The translations under genes and the position numbers were made by a program. 64,000 bases of DNA from Leisingera sp. ANG-Vp (GTDB lineage Bacteria > Pseudomonadota > Alphaproteobacteria > Rhodobacterales > Rhodobacteraceae). The stretch is taken from assembly GCF_000813725.1 (NCBI RefSeq), contig NZ_JWLD01000002.1, forward strand, positions 186,001 to 250,000. The letters are read 5' to 3'. This document shows, in pieces, positions 7,219-16,071 of the stretch (its first letter is position 1; every line of letters begins with the position of its first letter). The notes beneath the pieces were generated by a model. The model saw nothing but the letters and a program-made list of their open reading frames with translations. It did not search any database and was not told the origin of the DNA.

Positions 7219-10200
7219 ATGACCGATTTCGCACGCCTTGGTATTGCAGTTGACTCTGGCCAAGTGGTCCGCGCCCGGGATGAGCTCGGCCGCTTTGTGC
7301 AGGCGGGGCGCAATGCGACGGTTGCGAATGATAATTTCGCAACCTCCGCAGCGCGCAGTGCAGCAGCTGCAGCAGGTGTCACATCTGCCTTGCGGAGCGC
7401 TGTTCGCCAGATGGCTGCCTTTGCTGGTGTAACGGCCAGCGTGCGGGCTGTTGGCGGGGCTGCAGAGTCTTATACCAAGATTACGAACAGCTTGCGCGCC
7501 ATGGGCATTGAAGCCGGGCAGGCCGCGGGCGTTCTGCAATCCATCGCGGACGTGGCCAACCGGACCCGGGCCCCGCTGGATGCCACCGCACAGCTGTATC
7601 AGCGTATCAGCATCGCGGGCCGGGATCTTGGAGCCTCACAGGCCGAGGTCTTGAGGTTTACGGAGAACGTGGGTCTGGCCCTGGCGCAAACCGGCACCTC
7701 ATCGCAGGAGGCATCCGGCGCACTTCTGCAGCTGTCCCAGGCGATGGCTGGCGGTACGGTTCGGGCAGAAGAGTTCAATTCGATCCTGGAGGGTGCGTTC
7801 CCGATCGCTCAGGCGGCAGCGAATGCAATTGACGGCGCCTCCGGCTCTGTCGGCCGTCTCCGCCAGATGGTGGTTGATGGCGAGATTTCCAGCCGGGAAT
7901 TCTTCGAGGCTATCCTGAGCCAGACCGACATGCTGGAAAAGGCCTTCGAGCAAACGGTGCCCACGATCTCGCAAGCCTTTGGTGTTCTCGGCAACAACTT
8001 CACCATGTTCATCGGTGAGATGGATGCGGCGACCAGTGCCAGCGGCGCAGTTTCTGAAGCAATTCTGCTTGTAGCGAACAACCTCAACGCGGTTGCAGGT
8101 TTTGCGGTGTCTGCAGGTTTTGCGGTCGGAGCAGCCTATGCGCCTGCAATCTACGGCGCTGTGACAGCGACAGGAGCGTGGATTGCATCCCTCATCACCC
8201 TGCGCGGGGCGCTGATCGCTTCCGGCGTTGGGGGGCTGGTTGTCGGCGCCGGCCTTCTGATCGGGAAATTCCTGGACCTGATGCAGGCAACGGGCGGGTG
8301 GGGTGCTGCGATGCGCGTGCTTGGCACCGTGGTCGATGGTGTTCTCGAAGGCGTCAAAGAATCTGCCAGCGCAATTCAGCCTGCCCTTGATGCCGTCTGG
8401 AATTATGTCGCTGCAGGCTTCCTGAAAATGGTCAGGTCAATTTCGAGGGCGTGGGCGGATTTCCTGCACTCAGTGACGCAGGGCGCAAAGCACCTGGACT
8501 TCCTGCCAGGCATGGACTCAACGATCCTTGCCCTGAACAACGCGGCAATTGTGGCTGGATCAGGCGTTCACTCGCTGACAGCCAAAATTGATGGGTATCA
8601 GGACGCTGCTGGCAATGCGCTAGACAGGTCGCGCGCCCTGATTGAGAGCGGTTTCGAAAAGGCGTCTGCCGCGCTCGCCACTCTCAACCTGGTCATTGAG
8701 CAGCATGGTGAGAGTAATGGGGTGGCAGCCGATGCTGCCAACGACCTGAACAATGCCCTCCAGGATCTGGAAAAGGGCGGCAAGAAAGCCGGCAAGGGGC
8801 TGGAAAAGGTGAAATCCGAAGCCGAAGCCTTTGCTGAGGCAATGGAGGAGGCCGCCTACACAACCGAAGATTTTGGCAGGGCAAAGGCTGATATCCTTAT
8901 CGGCGGGATTGATGGAATCTCGAACGCCTGGGGTGACTTTGTTTCGCGCGGGTTCAGCGACTTCAAGGATTTTGCCGAAAACACTCTGTCGAGCTTCCAG
9001 GGCATGCTGGCGCAGATGATTGCCATGGCGGCCCGCAACCGGATCATGATTGACTTTGGGTTCGGTGGGGTTTCTGGCGGCACTGCTCAAGCGGCGGGTG
9101 GCGTACTCGGAGGCGGGGGCGATGGGCTGCTTGGCGCCGGAGGTGGACTTCTCCGCGGAGGCTCTTTGTTGGGCGCTCTCGGCAGCGGTGCCAGCTTTGG
9201 CATTTCGACGCTGTTCTCGGGCGGTATTGGTGCCTATGGCGCGTTGCTGGGCGCGCAAGGGGCGACGGCTCTGACTGGCTCCCTAACCGCAATCGCCGGG
9301 TTCGGGGGTGCTCTCCTGCCCGTGATTGGCGGCTTGGTTGCTTTGAAAAGTGCCTTTTCCCGCGAATACCGCGGCTCGGGTATCGAGGGCGCCTTCACTC
9401 CGAACGGTTTGGAAGACGGGCAGAGCTTCGATTTCCACAAGGGCGGCTGGTTTCGTTCCGACAAATGGGACAAGAGCCCGCTTGAATTCGAATTCGAGCG
9501 CACGCTTGATCTCGCAATGCAAGGCCTCTCGGACGGCGTTGTCAGCATGGCAGACACTCTTGGCCTGGGCACGGACGCGCTGAAGAATTTCGAGAAAGAG
9601 GCCTTTTCCTTCTTCACTAGCGGCAAAACTCAGGAAGAGATCCAGCAGCTCCTGCAGGAGGAAATGCAGAAGACCGTCGACCAGATGGCGGAGCTGATCC
9701 TGACGAATGAGGATTACATCCGCATCGGTGAAACGCATCTTGAAGCGCTGAGCCGCATGTCTTCGGCGCTGATGGGGGTTAATGATGTTCTGGATCTCCT
9801 CGGCCACACGGCCTTTGAGGCATCACTGGCCGGCGGGGATGCAGCATCAAACCTGGCGGAATACTTTGGCGGCCAGGAAGCGATGGCGGCGGCTGCCAAC
9901 ACATACTGGGGCGCGTTTTATACCGAGGCTGAACGCGCGGAGACCGTCACCCGCCGTCTCACAGATCAGTTTGAGGCGTTGGGCCTTTCCTTGCCGGAAA
10001 GCCGGGGAGGGTTCCGGGAACTGGTCGAAAGCATCGATCTGACTTCGGAAAGCGGCCGCAAGCTCTATGCTCAGCTGCTGAACATGTCTTCGGCGATGGA
10101 TCAGGTTCTGCCGCAGGCCGGCGGCTTTTCGATCGAGGCAATGGCGCTTGTGGAGCAGATCCAGCTTGCGATCAGCGATCAGATCAGCCTGTCCCGCGAG

Positions 10201-11496
10201 GCGGCAAGCGAAGCCAGGCAGACAGCTCAGATGTGGCTGCGCACGGCGGATTCCCTGCAGGACTTCTTGGGCCGGCTGCTCAATACAGAGCTGACCTCAG
10301 CAAGCCCGTCACAGGTGTTTGCGCAGAACCAGGCCCGTTTCCAGGGCGCGTATTCGCTGGCGATGGCTGGGGATGCCGAGGCCGCGCAGGATCTGCAGGG
10401 CTTTGCCCAGAGCTATCTGGAAAGCCTGCGCGCCATGTCCTCATCGGGCTTCGAGTACCGCCGTGCAGCGGCCCAGGTGCTCAGCAAGGTCGATCAGGTG
10501 GCCACGGCCGCGGCCGACACCGCCAGCAGTGAGGAAATCCTTGCTGGCCTGCTGGATGAGCAGATCGAGGTGCTGACGGACCTCGGCGAATACCTCCAGT
10601 CCGCTGACGCCGGCATGGCAGGCTTTGACGAGAACATTGCAGGCTACCAGGACCAGCTGCAGGCGCTTGGCGCTGACATCATGGCTGCCAGCCGGAACCC
10701 CGGTATTGCTGAAGTGTCGCCCACGGGGGCAATGGCTGATCTGTTTGGCGATCTGACAGGCGGCATGCTCGGCATTACCGGGCCGATGGGGGTGCTGTCC
10801 CATATGCTCGGTGAGCTGCAGGGGGCCGTGGATGCAGACCGGCAGCAGCGGGAGGATGCCCTCAGGATTTCCGGGCTTCAGGTGCAGGGCGGGGATGCGG
10901 TGCTCCGCACTCAGCAGGCGCAGGGCGTGGTGGATCGGTTCAATGCGCTGCGAAGCGAGTACGGCATCACCTTGACCGGGCAGGACGGTACCGTGTCGGT
11001 CAATGATGCCGGCCGCATTGTCACCTCTTTCGACTACTACGGCGGCGGGGATGTGGTTGGCTTCAAGGCCGCTCTGCGCAGGCAGTTCGGAACCGAGTAC
11101 ATCGGCCGGGTGTTTGGCGACACCAACCAGGACGTGGGTTTGGCCGAAGCTCAGGCAGAAAGACTGCGGCAGCAGATCCGCAACCTTGGCGGCATCCCGG
11201 CCTTCGCCCGCGGCACGAACTTCGCACCTGGCGGCCGGGCGCTGGTTGGTGAGGAGGGGCCGGAAATCATTGATTTGCCCCGCGGCTCCCGTGTCCACCC
11301 GTATTCCCAGAGCCGGAATATGCTCGATAACACTGAGCTAGTGGCCGAACATCGGGCGATGCGCCGCGAAATGGCGCAGATGCGCTCCGAAAACACTCAG
11401 CTTCTCCTTCAATTGCACAAGCACATCAAGAAACTGGCTGACCTTGAGCGGAAGCGAGAGGTTCTCGGCGCGCCGGTACGGGAGGTAACGGCATGA
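7219..11496 (+). CDS. Tail tape measure protein
   Basis: ATG 7219 is chosen because the family typically begins with a statement like MTDFARLGIAVDSGQV; an in-frame extension upstream to 7165 lacks a binding site. At 1425 residues it is the longest gene in the prophage. The N-terminal tape-measure domain covers roughly residues 40-280 and includes ALAQTGTSSQEASGALLQLS and QAFGVLGNNFTMFIGEM. Hydrophobic Gly/Ala-rich stretches near 295-360 and 620-720 could act as membrane-inserting segments during DNA ejection. The C-terminus has ALVGEEGPEIIDLPRGS and a coiled coil. With the usual 1.5 angstrom per residue, the tail would be about 210 nm long (inference). The next gene overlaps by 4 bases. Confidence 0.9.
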   Translation: MTDFARLGIAVDSGQVVRARDELGRFVQAGRNATVANDNFATSAARSAAAAAGVTSALRSAVRQMAAFAGVTASVRAVGGAAESYTKITNSLRAMGIEAGQAAGVLQSIADVANRTRAPLDATAQLYQRISIAGRDLGASQAEVLRFTENVGLALAQTGTSSQEASGALLQLSQAMAGGTVRAEEFNSILEGAFPIAQAAANAIDGASGSVGRLRQMVVDGEISSREFFEAILSQTDMLEKAFEQTVPTISQAFGVLGNNFTMFIGEMDAATSASGAVSEAILLVANNLNAVAGFAVSAGFAVGAAYAPAIYGAVTATGAWIASLITLRGALIASGVGGLVVGAGLLIGKFLDLMQATGGWGAAMRVLGTVVDGVLEGVKESASAIQPALDAVWNYVAAGFLKMVRSISRAWADFLHSVTQGAKHLDFLPGMDSTILALNNAAIVAGSGVHSLTAKIDGYQDAAGNALDRSRALIESGFEKASAALATLNLVIEQHGESNGVAADAANDLNNALQDLEKGGKKAGKGLEKVKSEAEAFAEAMEEAAYTTEDFGRAKADILIGGIDGISNAWGDFVSRGFSDFKDFAENTLSSFQGMLAQMIAMAARNRIMIDFGFGGVSGGTAQAAGGVLGGGGDGLLGAGGGLLRGGSLLGALGSGASFGISTLFSGGIGAYGALLGAQGATALTGSLTAIAGFGGALLPVIGGLVALKSAFSREYRGSGIEGAFTPNGLEDGQSFDFHKGGWFRSDKWDKSPLEFEFERTLDLAMQGLSDGVVSMADTLGLGTDALKNFEKEAFSFFTSGKTQEEIQQLLQEEMQKTVDQMAELILTNEDYIRIGETHLEALSRMSSALMGVNDVLDLLGHTAFEASLAGGDAASNLAEYFGGQEAMAAAANTYWGAFYTEAERAETVTRRLTDQFEALGLSLPESRGGFRELVESIDLTSESGRKLYAQLLNMSSAMDQVLPQAGGFSIEAMALVEQIQLAISDQISLSREAASEARQTAQMWLRTADSLQDFLGRLLNTELTSASPSQVFAQNQARFQGAYSLAMAGDAEAAQDLQGFAQSYLESLRAMSSSGFEYRRAAAQVLSKVDQVATAAADTASSEEILAGLLDEQIEVLTDLGEYLQSADAGMAGFDENIAGYQDQLQALGADIMAASRNPGIAEVSPTGAMADLFGDLTGGMLGITGPMGVLSHMLGELQGAVDADRQQREDALRISGLQVQGGDAVLRTQQAQGVVDRFNALRSEYGITLTGQDGTVSVNDAGRIVTSFDYYGGGDVVGFKAALRRQFGTEYIGRVFGDTNQDVGLAEAQAERLRQQIRNLGGIPAFARGTNFAPGGRALVGEEGPEIIDLPRGSRVHPYSQSRNMLDNTELVAEHRAMRREMAQMRSENTQLLLQLHKHIKKLADLERKREVLGAPVREVTA

Positions 11497-12413
11497 AGAT
11501 GATCAGCCCGATTGTCATGACGGATGCAATCCTGGGACAATCCAATGTCACTGAAACCACCACCTGGAGTGCCGGCAGTACCTACGCCAAAGACGATGAG
11601 GTGGAGTTCAGCGATACCCACCGGCGCTATGTGAGCCAGCAAGACGGGAACACAGGCAACGACCCGAAGACCGATGACGGCACCTGGTGGATCGACATGG
11701 GGGCTTCCAACCGCTGGCGCGCATTTGATCAGAGGCTGGGACAATCGGTCACCAAAACCGGCACTATCAGCTACACACTGGATGTGCCGACCCGGGTGAC
11801 CGGCATAGGCTTGCTGGGTGTTTCCGGCTCATCTGTCCGGGTGAGGCTGCAAAGCGTTGGCCCGCCCGTGGAGACGGTCTTCGATGAAACCCGCGTCGGC
11901 GTCGACACGATCGAGATCGTTGACTGGTTCTCCTATTTCACCTGGGAGCCGGAATATGAGACGGAATTTCTGTTCACCGACCTGCCGGGCTTTGCCGGAA
12001 ACCGGATCAAGATCGACATCGATGCGGGCAGCGGCACGGCGGCCGTCGCCCAGATCGTGCTGGGGCGGCTGGATGTACTTGGCACCACGCTGCCCGGCAC
12101 TGAGGTCGGGATCGAAGATTTCTCGACCAAGGAACGGGATGATTTCGGCAACGCATTCCTGGTGGAGCGCGCCTTTGCGGACACGGTGGATTTCCAGTTC
12201 GCGGTTGAGATTCCCAGCGACCCGGCACAGCGGCCGGAACGGCGGGTCCGCAAGCGCCTGGCCGCGCAGCGCGCCACGCCAACCCTGTACTTCGCCGATG
12301 AGGGGCTCCTGGAAACCGGGGCCATGGTGTTCGGCTATTTCCAAGATTTCTCGATCCCGCTGGAGAGCGCCGGGGTCGCTACTTGCACACTCGAAGTTGA
12401 GGGCCTGACATGA
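11493..12413 (+). CDS. Tail-tip protein with a CBM5/12-like N-terminal segment
   Basis: The 306-residue product starts in an ATGA overlap with the tape measure gene. Residues 22-72 (WSAGSTYAKDDEVEF ... GTWWIDMG) have the aromatic and glycine spacing of CBM5/12-like carbohydrate-binding modules, which often appear in phage tail tips and fibres. The remainder is beta-rich and ends with a two-strand pattern (YFQDFSIPLESAG). Immediately following the tape measure, this is the position of the distal tail protein, so it may build the tail tip. A separate distal tail family match is not visible; the CBM resemblance is by motif only. Confidence 0.6.
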   Translation: MKMISPIVMTDAILGQSNVTETTTWSAGSTYAKDDEVEFSDTHRRYVSQQDGNTGNDPKTDDGTWWIDMGASNRWRAFDQRLGQSVTKTGTISYTLDVPTRVTGIGLLGVSGSSVRVRLQSVGPPVETVFDETRVGVDTIEIVDWFSYFTWEPEYETEFLFTDLPGFAGNRIKIDIDAGSGTAAVAQIVLGRLDVLGTTLPGTEVGIEDFSTKERDDFGNAFLVERAFADTVDFQFAVEIPSDPAQRPERRVRKRLAAQRATPTLYFADEGLLETGAMVFGYFQDFSIPLESAGVATCTLEVEGLT

Positions 12414-12892
12414 GCTTTACTTTCCCGGCGGCGCCCACACCGCCCAGCACCGGTTCGCCGGCGACCTTCCAGCAGCGGGCGGATGACTTCGTAAATTGGA
12501 TGTCCACGGTTGCAACCACCATTGCAGCTGCTGGCGAATTGCAAGCGCTGGATGACTTCGACATCGGCAGCAATGCCAATGGCAACTATGCGATCATCCC
12601 TGGAGGCCTGCAGGTTTGCTGGCACAGCCTCACCCTGTCGCAGCAGAGCATCAACTACTGCAACGCCTCCTGGACATTCCCTGCGGCCTTCTCGGCCCCC
12701 GCTAGCGCCTTCTTTGTGCCGGACCGGGGCAACTGGAGCATCACGCCCGGTGCAAACGAGCTCGGCGCCAGCCTTGTCCGGCTGTCCGGGGCTGCATCGG
12801 TTGAGTTTGAGCAGTGGCGTGTTGACGGCAAAACCGACTTTGGCGCGGGCGACACAATGACCGTCGATGCCTTTGCCATTGGCCTTTCATAA
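12410..12892 (+). CDS. Hypothetical tail-associated protein (160 aa)
   Basis: It starts by ATGA overlap with the upstream tail gene. The N-terminus is Pro/Thr-rich (FPAAPTPPSTGSPATF), followed by a helix (FVNWMSTVATTIAAAGEL) of the kind seen at the base of phage fibres. The C-terminal two thirds form a beta-rich domain with VCWHSLTLSQQ and FAIGLS, comparable to small receptor-binding or fibre-tip domains. I cannot assign a family. Its position after the tail tip gene supports a minor tail or fibre role. Confidence 0.6.
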   Translation: MSFTFPAAPTPPSTGSPATFQQRADDFVNWMSTVATTIAAAGELQALDDFDIGSNANGNYAIIPGGLQVCWHSLTLSQQSINYCNASWTFPAAFSAPASAFFVPDRGNWSITPGANELGASLVRLSGAASVEFEQWRVDGKTDFGAGDTMTVDAFAIGLS

Positions 12893-12902
12893 GGAGCAGG
12901 AC

Positions 12903-13226
12903 ATGAAGATCACTTTCTCTCCTATTGCCGTGCCAGAGGGTGGGCAGGAAACCATCGGATCAGTCAGCGGTGACATGATCACGGTGAGCGGCGTGGCCTA
13001 TGACCTGTCGGGCGTGCCGGAGGGCGGCTATGCGGAACCGGAAGGCGACCACCCCTTTGCCGGGCACATTGCCCGCGTTGATGGCGAGCTGCACGTTCCG
13101 TTGCAATGGCGGTACTCACGGGCGACGGCAGAGCGCACCCAGCCGCACAAAATCCCTGTGGTTACGGTGACTGACGGGCCGCTCCCCGATCCGATCCTGC
13201 GCAAGGCAGAGGAGGAGGGCGCATGA
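12903..13226 (+). CDS. Hypothetical phage protein (107 aa)
   Basis: ATG 12903 follows the binding site aaggagcagg at good spacing, so it is preferred over the longer in-frame start at 12867 that overlaps the previous gene. The product is acidic and beta-rich, with DMITVSGVAYDLSGVPEGG and a middle WRYSRATAERTQ. The segment around residues 20-60 resembles small proteins encoded with the following 95-residue gene in other prophages, but I cannot name it. Its stop overlaps the next start, so the two are probably made together. Confidence 0.6.
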   Translation: MKITFSPIAVPEGGQETIGSVSGDMITVSGVAYDLSGVPEGGYAEPEGDHPFAGHIARVDGELHVPLQWRYSRATAERTQPHKIPVVTVTDGPLPDPILRKAEEEGA

Positions 13227-13510
13227 GTTTTTCCCTGAAGATCACGACGGCGGCCGACCTGGCCGCCACAGCGGCAGAAGATCTCGCGCTGTCCCGCAAG
13301 GCCGAATGCCGCCAGCGCATTCTGGCCGTGATTGATGAAACGGCGCAACTCAACTTGTTAGCCGCTGTGGCCGCGTCAGCGCTCGACGACGCGCAGATGG
13401 CGATCTACCGATCCGGAGTGGCCTGGATCAAGGCCATGCGCGAGGCGCAGGCAGACGGCAACTGGCCGGATGTGCCGCACGGCGTGGCTGAGCTGGCCGC
13501 AGCGTTCTGA
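13223..13510 (+). CDS. Hypothetical phage protein (95 aa)
   Basis: The gene starts in an ATGA overlap. The 95-residue product is helical: AADLAATAAEDLALSRKAEC, then QRILAVIDETAQLNLLAAVA and a final region with AWIKAMREAQADG. The ending, with a Trp and a charged helix before the lysis genes, recalls the small DUF4376/tail-fibre-assembly tails found in many prophages, but the match is too weak to name. It lies just before the holin gene. Confidence 0.58.
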   Translation: MSFSLKITTAADLAATAAEDLALSRKAECRQRILAVIDETAQLNLLAAVAASALDDAQMAIYRSGVAWIKAMREAQADGNWPDVPHGVAELAAAF

Positions 13511-13521
13511 GGGAGTGGTCC

Positions 13522-13836
13522 ATGGATGAAACTGGCTTTGTTGGCTGGCTGTCCTCTTGGACGGGCGGCGCGGCAACTACGCTGATCGGCGCCATCACGG
13601 GGCGGTTGATGTGGCACTCCGGCGAAGTGCGCAAGGGCGCCCGGCGCTTCTTTGGTCCGGAATTGTTTTGGGAAATCCCGGTTGCGGTCGGGATGGCCAT
13701 CATAGGCGAGAGTATCGCCAGCTATCTGGAGGTTGGCCAGCCAGTCTCTACCGGGATTGTGGCCTTTGCTGCCTACATCGGGCCGCGGGGCGCCGAGGCC
13801 ATTCTAAGCAAGTGGATCGCCAAGGCTAAGCCCTGA
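13522..13836 (+). CDS. Phage holin, LydA/superfamily III-like
   Basis: The 104-residue protein has hydrophobic segments at about residues 15-28, 50-65 (IPVAVGMAIIGESIA) and 72-90 (VSTGIVAFAAYIGPRGAEA), separated by short charged loops, and a Lys-rich end. This pattern matches small holins that oligomerise in the inner membrane and release or activate the endolysin. The endolysin gene follows at 39 bases. The start has a weak site (gagggagtgg). A second small membrane gene after the endolysin may be a partner. Function is inferred from topology and position. Confidence 0.72.
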   Translation: MDETGFVGWLSSWTGGAATTLIGAITGRLMWHSGEVRKGARRFFGPELFWEIPVAVGMAIIGESIASYLEVGQPVSTGIVAFAAYIGPRGAEAILSKWIAKAKP

Positions 13837-13875
13837 TCCTTCCCCGCAATTCACTTCAACAGAACTGAGGTTCCC

Positions 13876-14607
13876 ATGACATTGCACAGTTACGACGTGC
13901 GCTGGCTCCAGCGCGCGCTGAAGACGCTCGGCCTTTACTCCGGCCGTATCGACGGGATTGCAGGGCCGAAGACACAGGCCGCGGTAGTCGACTTCAAACG
14001 CGGGCAGGGGCTCCGGGCCCGGTTCTACGTCGGGCCGATCACGCTGGAGCGGCTGGCGGAAGCAGTCGAAGAGCAGGCCCCGTGCCGCTACGGGCCCGAC
14101 ACCGCGCCGGAGCCGCCCTGGCTGGTGGAGATCGGCAAGGTGATGGGCCTGCATGAGGACCGCGACAACGCCGAGCTGCGCGCCTGGCTGAAATCGGATG
14201 GCTCTACTCTCGGTGACCCGTCTCAATTCCCCTGGTGTGGTGATGCCGCAATCACCGCTCTTGAACTGGCGGTGCCGGATGAACCGCTGCCCGATGCCAT
14301 CGAGCGCAACCCGTACTGGGCGCGCAACTTTGCCCAGTACGGCATCGAGTGCGGGAAGGTATATGGCGCGGTAGCCAGCTTCACCCGCGGCAAAGGCGGG
14401 CACGTCGGTTTTGCGGTCGGCTTCGACCCTGCGACCAATCGCTACCTAATCCGCGGCGGCAATCAGTCGGATTCCGTCCGTGACAGCTGGCTGGCTGCAA
14501 GCCGCCTGCTGGCCCTGCGCTGGCCCAAGACCTGGCCAGCCGCCCATCAGCGCCCGCTGCCCATCATGGATGCCAGCGGCGCAATCCTCTCCACCAACGA
14601 AGCCTGA
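13876..14607 (+). CDS. Endolysin: peptidoglycan-binding domain plus TIGR02594/CHAP-like Cys peptidase
   Basis: The 243-residue protein has a peptidoglycan-binding domain at residues 5-65 (LQRALKTLGLYSGRIDGIAG) and a C-terminal NlpC/CHAP-type domain at about 80-215. Visible catalytic candidates are Cys121 in FPWCGDAA and His176 in GKGGHVGFAVG, with the conserved GGNQ at 194-197. It would cut peptide bonds in the cell wall during lysis. No signal peptide is present, so export depends on the holin. Length fits the family. A binding site lies just before the ATG (ctgaggttccc is weak), with no better alternative start. Confidence 0.82.
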   Translation: MTLHSYDVRWLQRALKTLGLYSGRIDGIAGPKTQAAVVDFKRGQGLRARFYVGPITLERLAEAVEEQAPCRYGPDTAPEPPWLVEIGKVMGLHEDRDNAELRAWLKSDGSTLGDPSQFPWCGDAAITALELAVPDEPLPDAIERNPYWARNFAQYGIECGKVYGAVASFTRGKGGHVGFAVGFDPATNRYLIRGGNQSDSVRDSWLAASRLLALRWPKTWPAAHQRPLPIMDASGAILSTNEA

Positions 14608-14622
14608 AGAAAGGAAAGCACC

Positions 14623-14814
14623 ATGCTTGAAGGTAAGAAGACATACATCGTGGCAGGGATGATCCTGCTGAGCGTTCTGGTTGAGCGTGGACTGGGCATC
14701 GATGTGCCCGGGATCGAGGTCGCCGACAATTGGGCGCTTGTGGTCATGAATGCGCTGGGGCTTGGCTCTCTGCGCAAAGGCATTGCCTCAGGCCTCCTGG
14801 CGCGGATCGGCTGA
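14623..14814 (+). CDS. Small membrane protein after the endolysin (possible holin partner)
   Basis: The 63-residue protein has a strong site (gaagaaaggaaagc) before ATG 14623. It has a hydrophobic segment at 7-20 (TYIVAGMILLSVLV) and a second moderately hydrophobic segment near 37-50 (LVVMNALGLGS), joined by a short acidic loop, with a basic C-terminus. Small proteins of this shape next to endolysins are often second holins, antiholins or pinholin-like regulators. The identity is not fixed by sequence. Its stop overlaps the ATG of the next gene by one base (TGATG). Confidence 0.65.
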   Translation: MLEGKKTYIVAGMILLSVLVERGLGIDVPGIEVADNWALVVMNALGLGSLRKGIASGLLARIG

Positions 14815-15644
14815 TGCTCGGGCTTGGTCTCTCACCCGTCTCGGCGGCGCTCAGGCGCCGCCGGTTCCATCCGGCCGACCTATTTGCCGGTGGCGTGCAA
14901 GGCGTTCTTCTGGACCCTTCAAACCTGTCCACGCTGTTTCAGGATGCCGCCGGGACGTCGCCCGCTGCCTCCGCAGGGGACCCGGTGAAACTGGTTCTTG
15001 AAAGGTCGCAAGGCCTGGCGCGTGGGGCTGAGCTTTGGGCCGGTGGGGCGGCCTATCTCACCGGCTCCGGGTTCACCGACAATGGAGACGGAAGCTACAC
15101 CCACACAGGGAACTCTTCCGGCTCTGTCCGCATTGCCGGGGTCTTCACCGCTGGAACCTGGATCGAGGTTGCAGCCGAAGTTTCTGGCGGCAGTTTTGCT
15201 GTTCGTGCTGGTGACTCTGGCGGCTCGTTCAACTACTTCACTGCGACCGCATCGGGCACCTTCTTTCTAAAGGTCGAGAGCCTTTTATCGGATAACGATC
15301 TGCGGTTCGTAACCACCGATGACAACGCCACGATTTCCGGGATCAGCGTCAAAGTGATCAAAGGACACCACGTCGCGGCGCCGTCAGACGCCGCAAGGCC
15401 GACACTGCAAGCGAGTGGCTCGCTCGCCGACGATGCTGTCGACGATGCGCTGATCGTGCCTCTGACAGGTACATACTCGGCCTACATCGCAGCAGGTAGC
15501 TCCCTGACTGCTGCAGAGGCCGTGGCGATGGCCGCAGACTACAACGTCCTCAGGGATGATCTGATTGGGGCTGTTGTTGTGCCTGATCCATTGTCTGCCG
15601 CGCAGCAACAGCAGCTTGCAAACTATTGGCGGGTTGCGCTGTGA
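14814..15644 (+). CDS. Phage structural protein, possible receptor-binding/fibre protein (276 aa)
   Basis: ATG 14814 is chosen because it overlaps the previous stop as TGATG; a longer frame from 14730 lies inside another gene. An N-terminal basic leader is followed by LLDPSNLSTLFQDAAGTS and a beta-rich region with SYTHTGNSSGSVRIAG. Those first motifs are common in phage minor structural and fibre proteins. The middle domain (about residues 85-190) has the jelly-roll-like strand pattern seen in carbohydrate-binding tips. No catalytic motif is visible. Placement after the lysis genes and the absence of another long fibre gene make it the best receptor-binding candidate, which is inference. Confidence 0.6.
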   Translation: MLGLGLSPVSAALRRRRFHPADLFAGGVQGVLLDPSNLSTLFQDAAGTSPAASAGDPVKLVLERSQGLARGAELWAGGAAYLTGSGFTDNGDGSYTHTGNSSGSVRIAGVFTAGTWIEVAAEVSGGSFAVRAGDSGGSFNYFTATASGTFFLKVESLLSDNDLRFVTTDDNATISGISVKVIKGHHVAAPSDAARPTLQASGSLADDAVDDALIVPLTGTYSAYIAAGSSLTAAEAVAMAADYNVLRDDLIGAVVVPDPLSAAQQQQLANYWRVAL

Positions 15645-16018
15645 CTGCCTACACGCGGCGGATCGCATTTTTTGCCCCAATAGGTCAGGCCGACGCCTGC
15701 AACCGGGCCGCAAATGCCCTTGGCGAGTCCGGTCCGAATTTTGAGGTTCGTCTTTCGGCGACCGGGACTGAGCCCGCAACACATACGGGCGGGTCGGCTG
15801 CTGAAACCGAGTTGTTTATCTCGGTGGTTTCTGCTGCGCCAAACATGCCGCCGGGAGTGCCCTGGCCGGAAGACCTGGTTGTCGCCGATTGGCAGGCTGT
15901 GGCGGACGCCTTGGTGTTTGTTTCAGACTCAGCAAGGGCAACAAATGCGCGTCAACAGTTCGAAGTGTTGATTGAAGCGCATGGACTGAAGCGGGTCCAG
16001 CCGGACGGTAGTGAGTAA
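15641..16018 (+). CDS. Last phage late gene, hypothetical (125 aa, GTG start)
   Basis: GTG 15641 overlaps the previous stop as GTGA and is preferred to the ATG at 15626, which lies inside the upstream gene. The product is alpha-beta: TRRIAFFAPIGQADACNRAA at the start resembles small phage proteins paired with the preceding fibre-like protein. The C-terminal half has a helix (ATNARQQFEVLIEAHGLKRV). No family is recognised. A good terminator follows 15 bases after its stop, so this gene closes the late operon. Confidence 0.62.
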   Translation: MTAYTRRIAFFAPIGQADACNRAANALGESGPNFEVRLSATGTEPATHTGGSAAETELFISVVSAAPNMPPGVPWPEDLVVADWQAVADALVFVSDSARATNARQQFEVLIEAHGLKRVQPDGSE

Positions 16019-16033
16019 TGCATCTGCCTATCT

Positions 16034-16071
16034 AAAAAGAGGCCCGTTGAGAAGCGGGTCTTTGCTTTTTT
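16034..16071 (+). terminator. Rho-independent terminator of the phage late operon
   Basis: AAGAGGCCCG pairs with CGGGTCTTT across an 8-base loop and is followed by a run of T (gcttttttt-like, 16065-16071). It marks the change from GC-rich phage genes to AT-richer cargo. Confidence 0.75.

Noticed and set aside
1-16071. Gene transfer agent instead of a prophage
   Set aside because: A roseobacter GTA has a different capsid and tail gene set and no tRNA scar; the DUF2213-DUF2190-DUF2184 head module, frameshifting chaperone and att-type end fit a phage.
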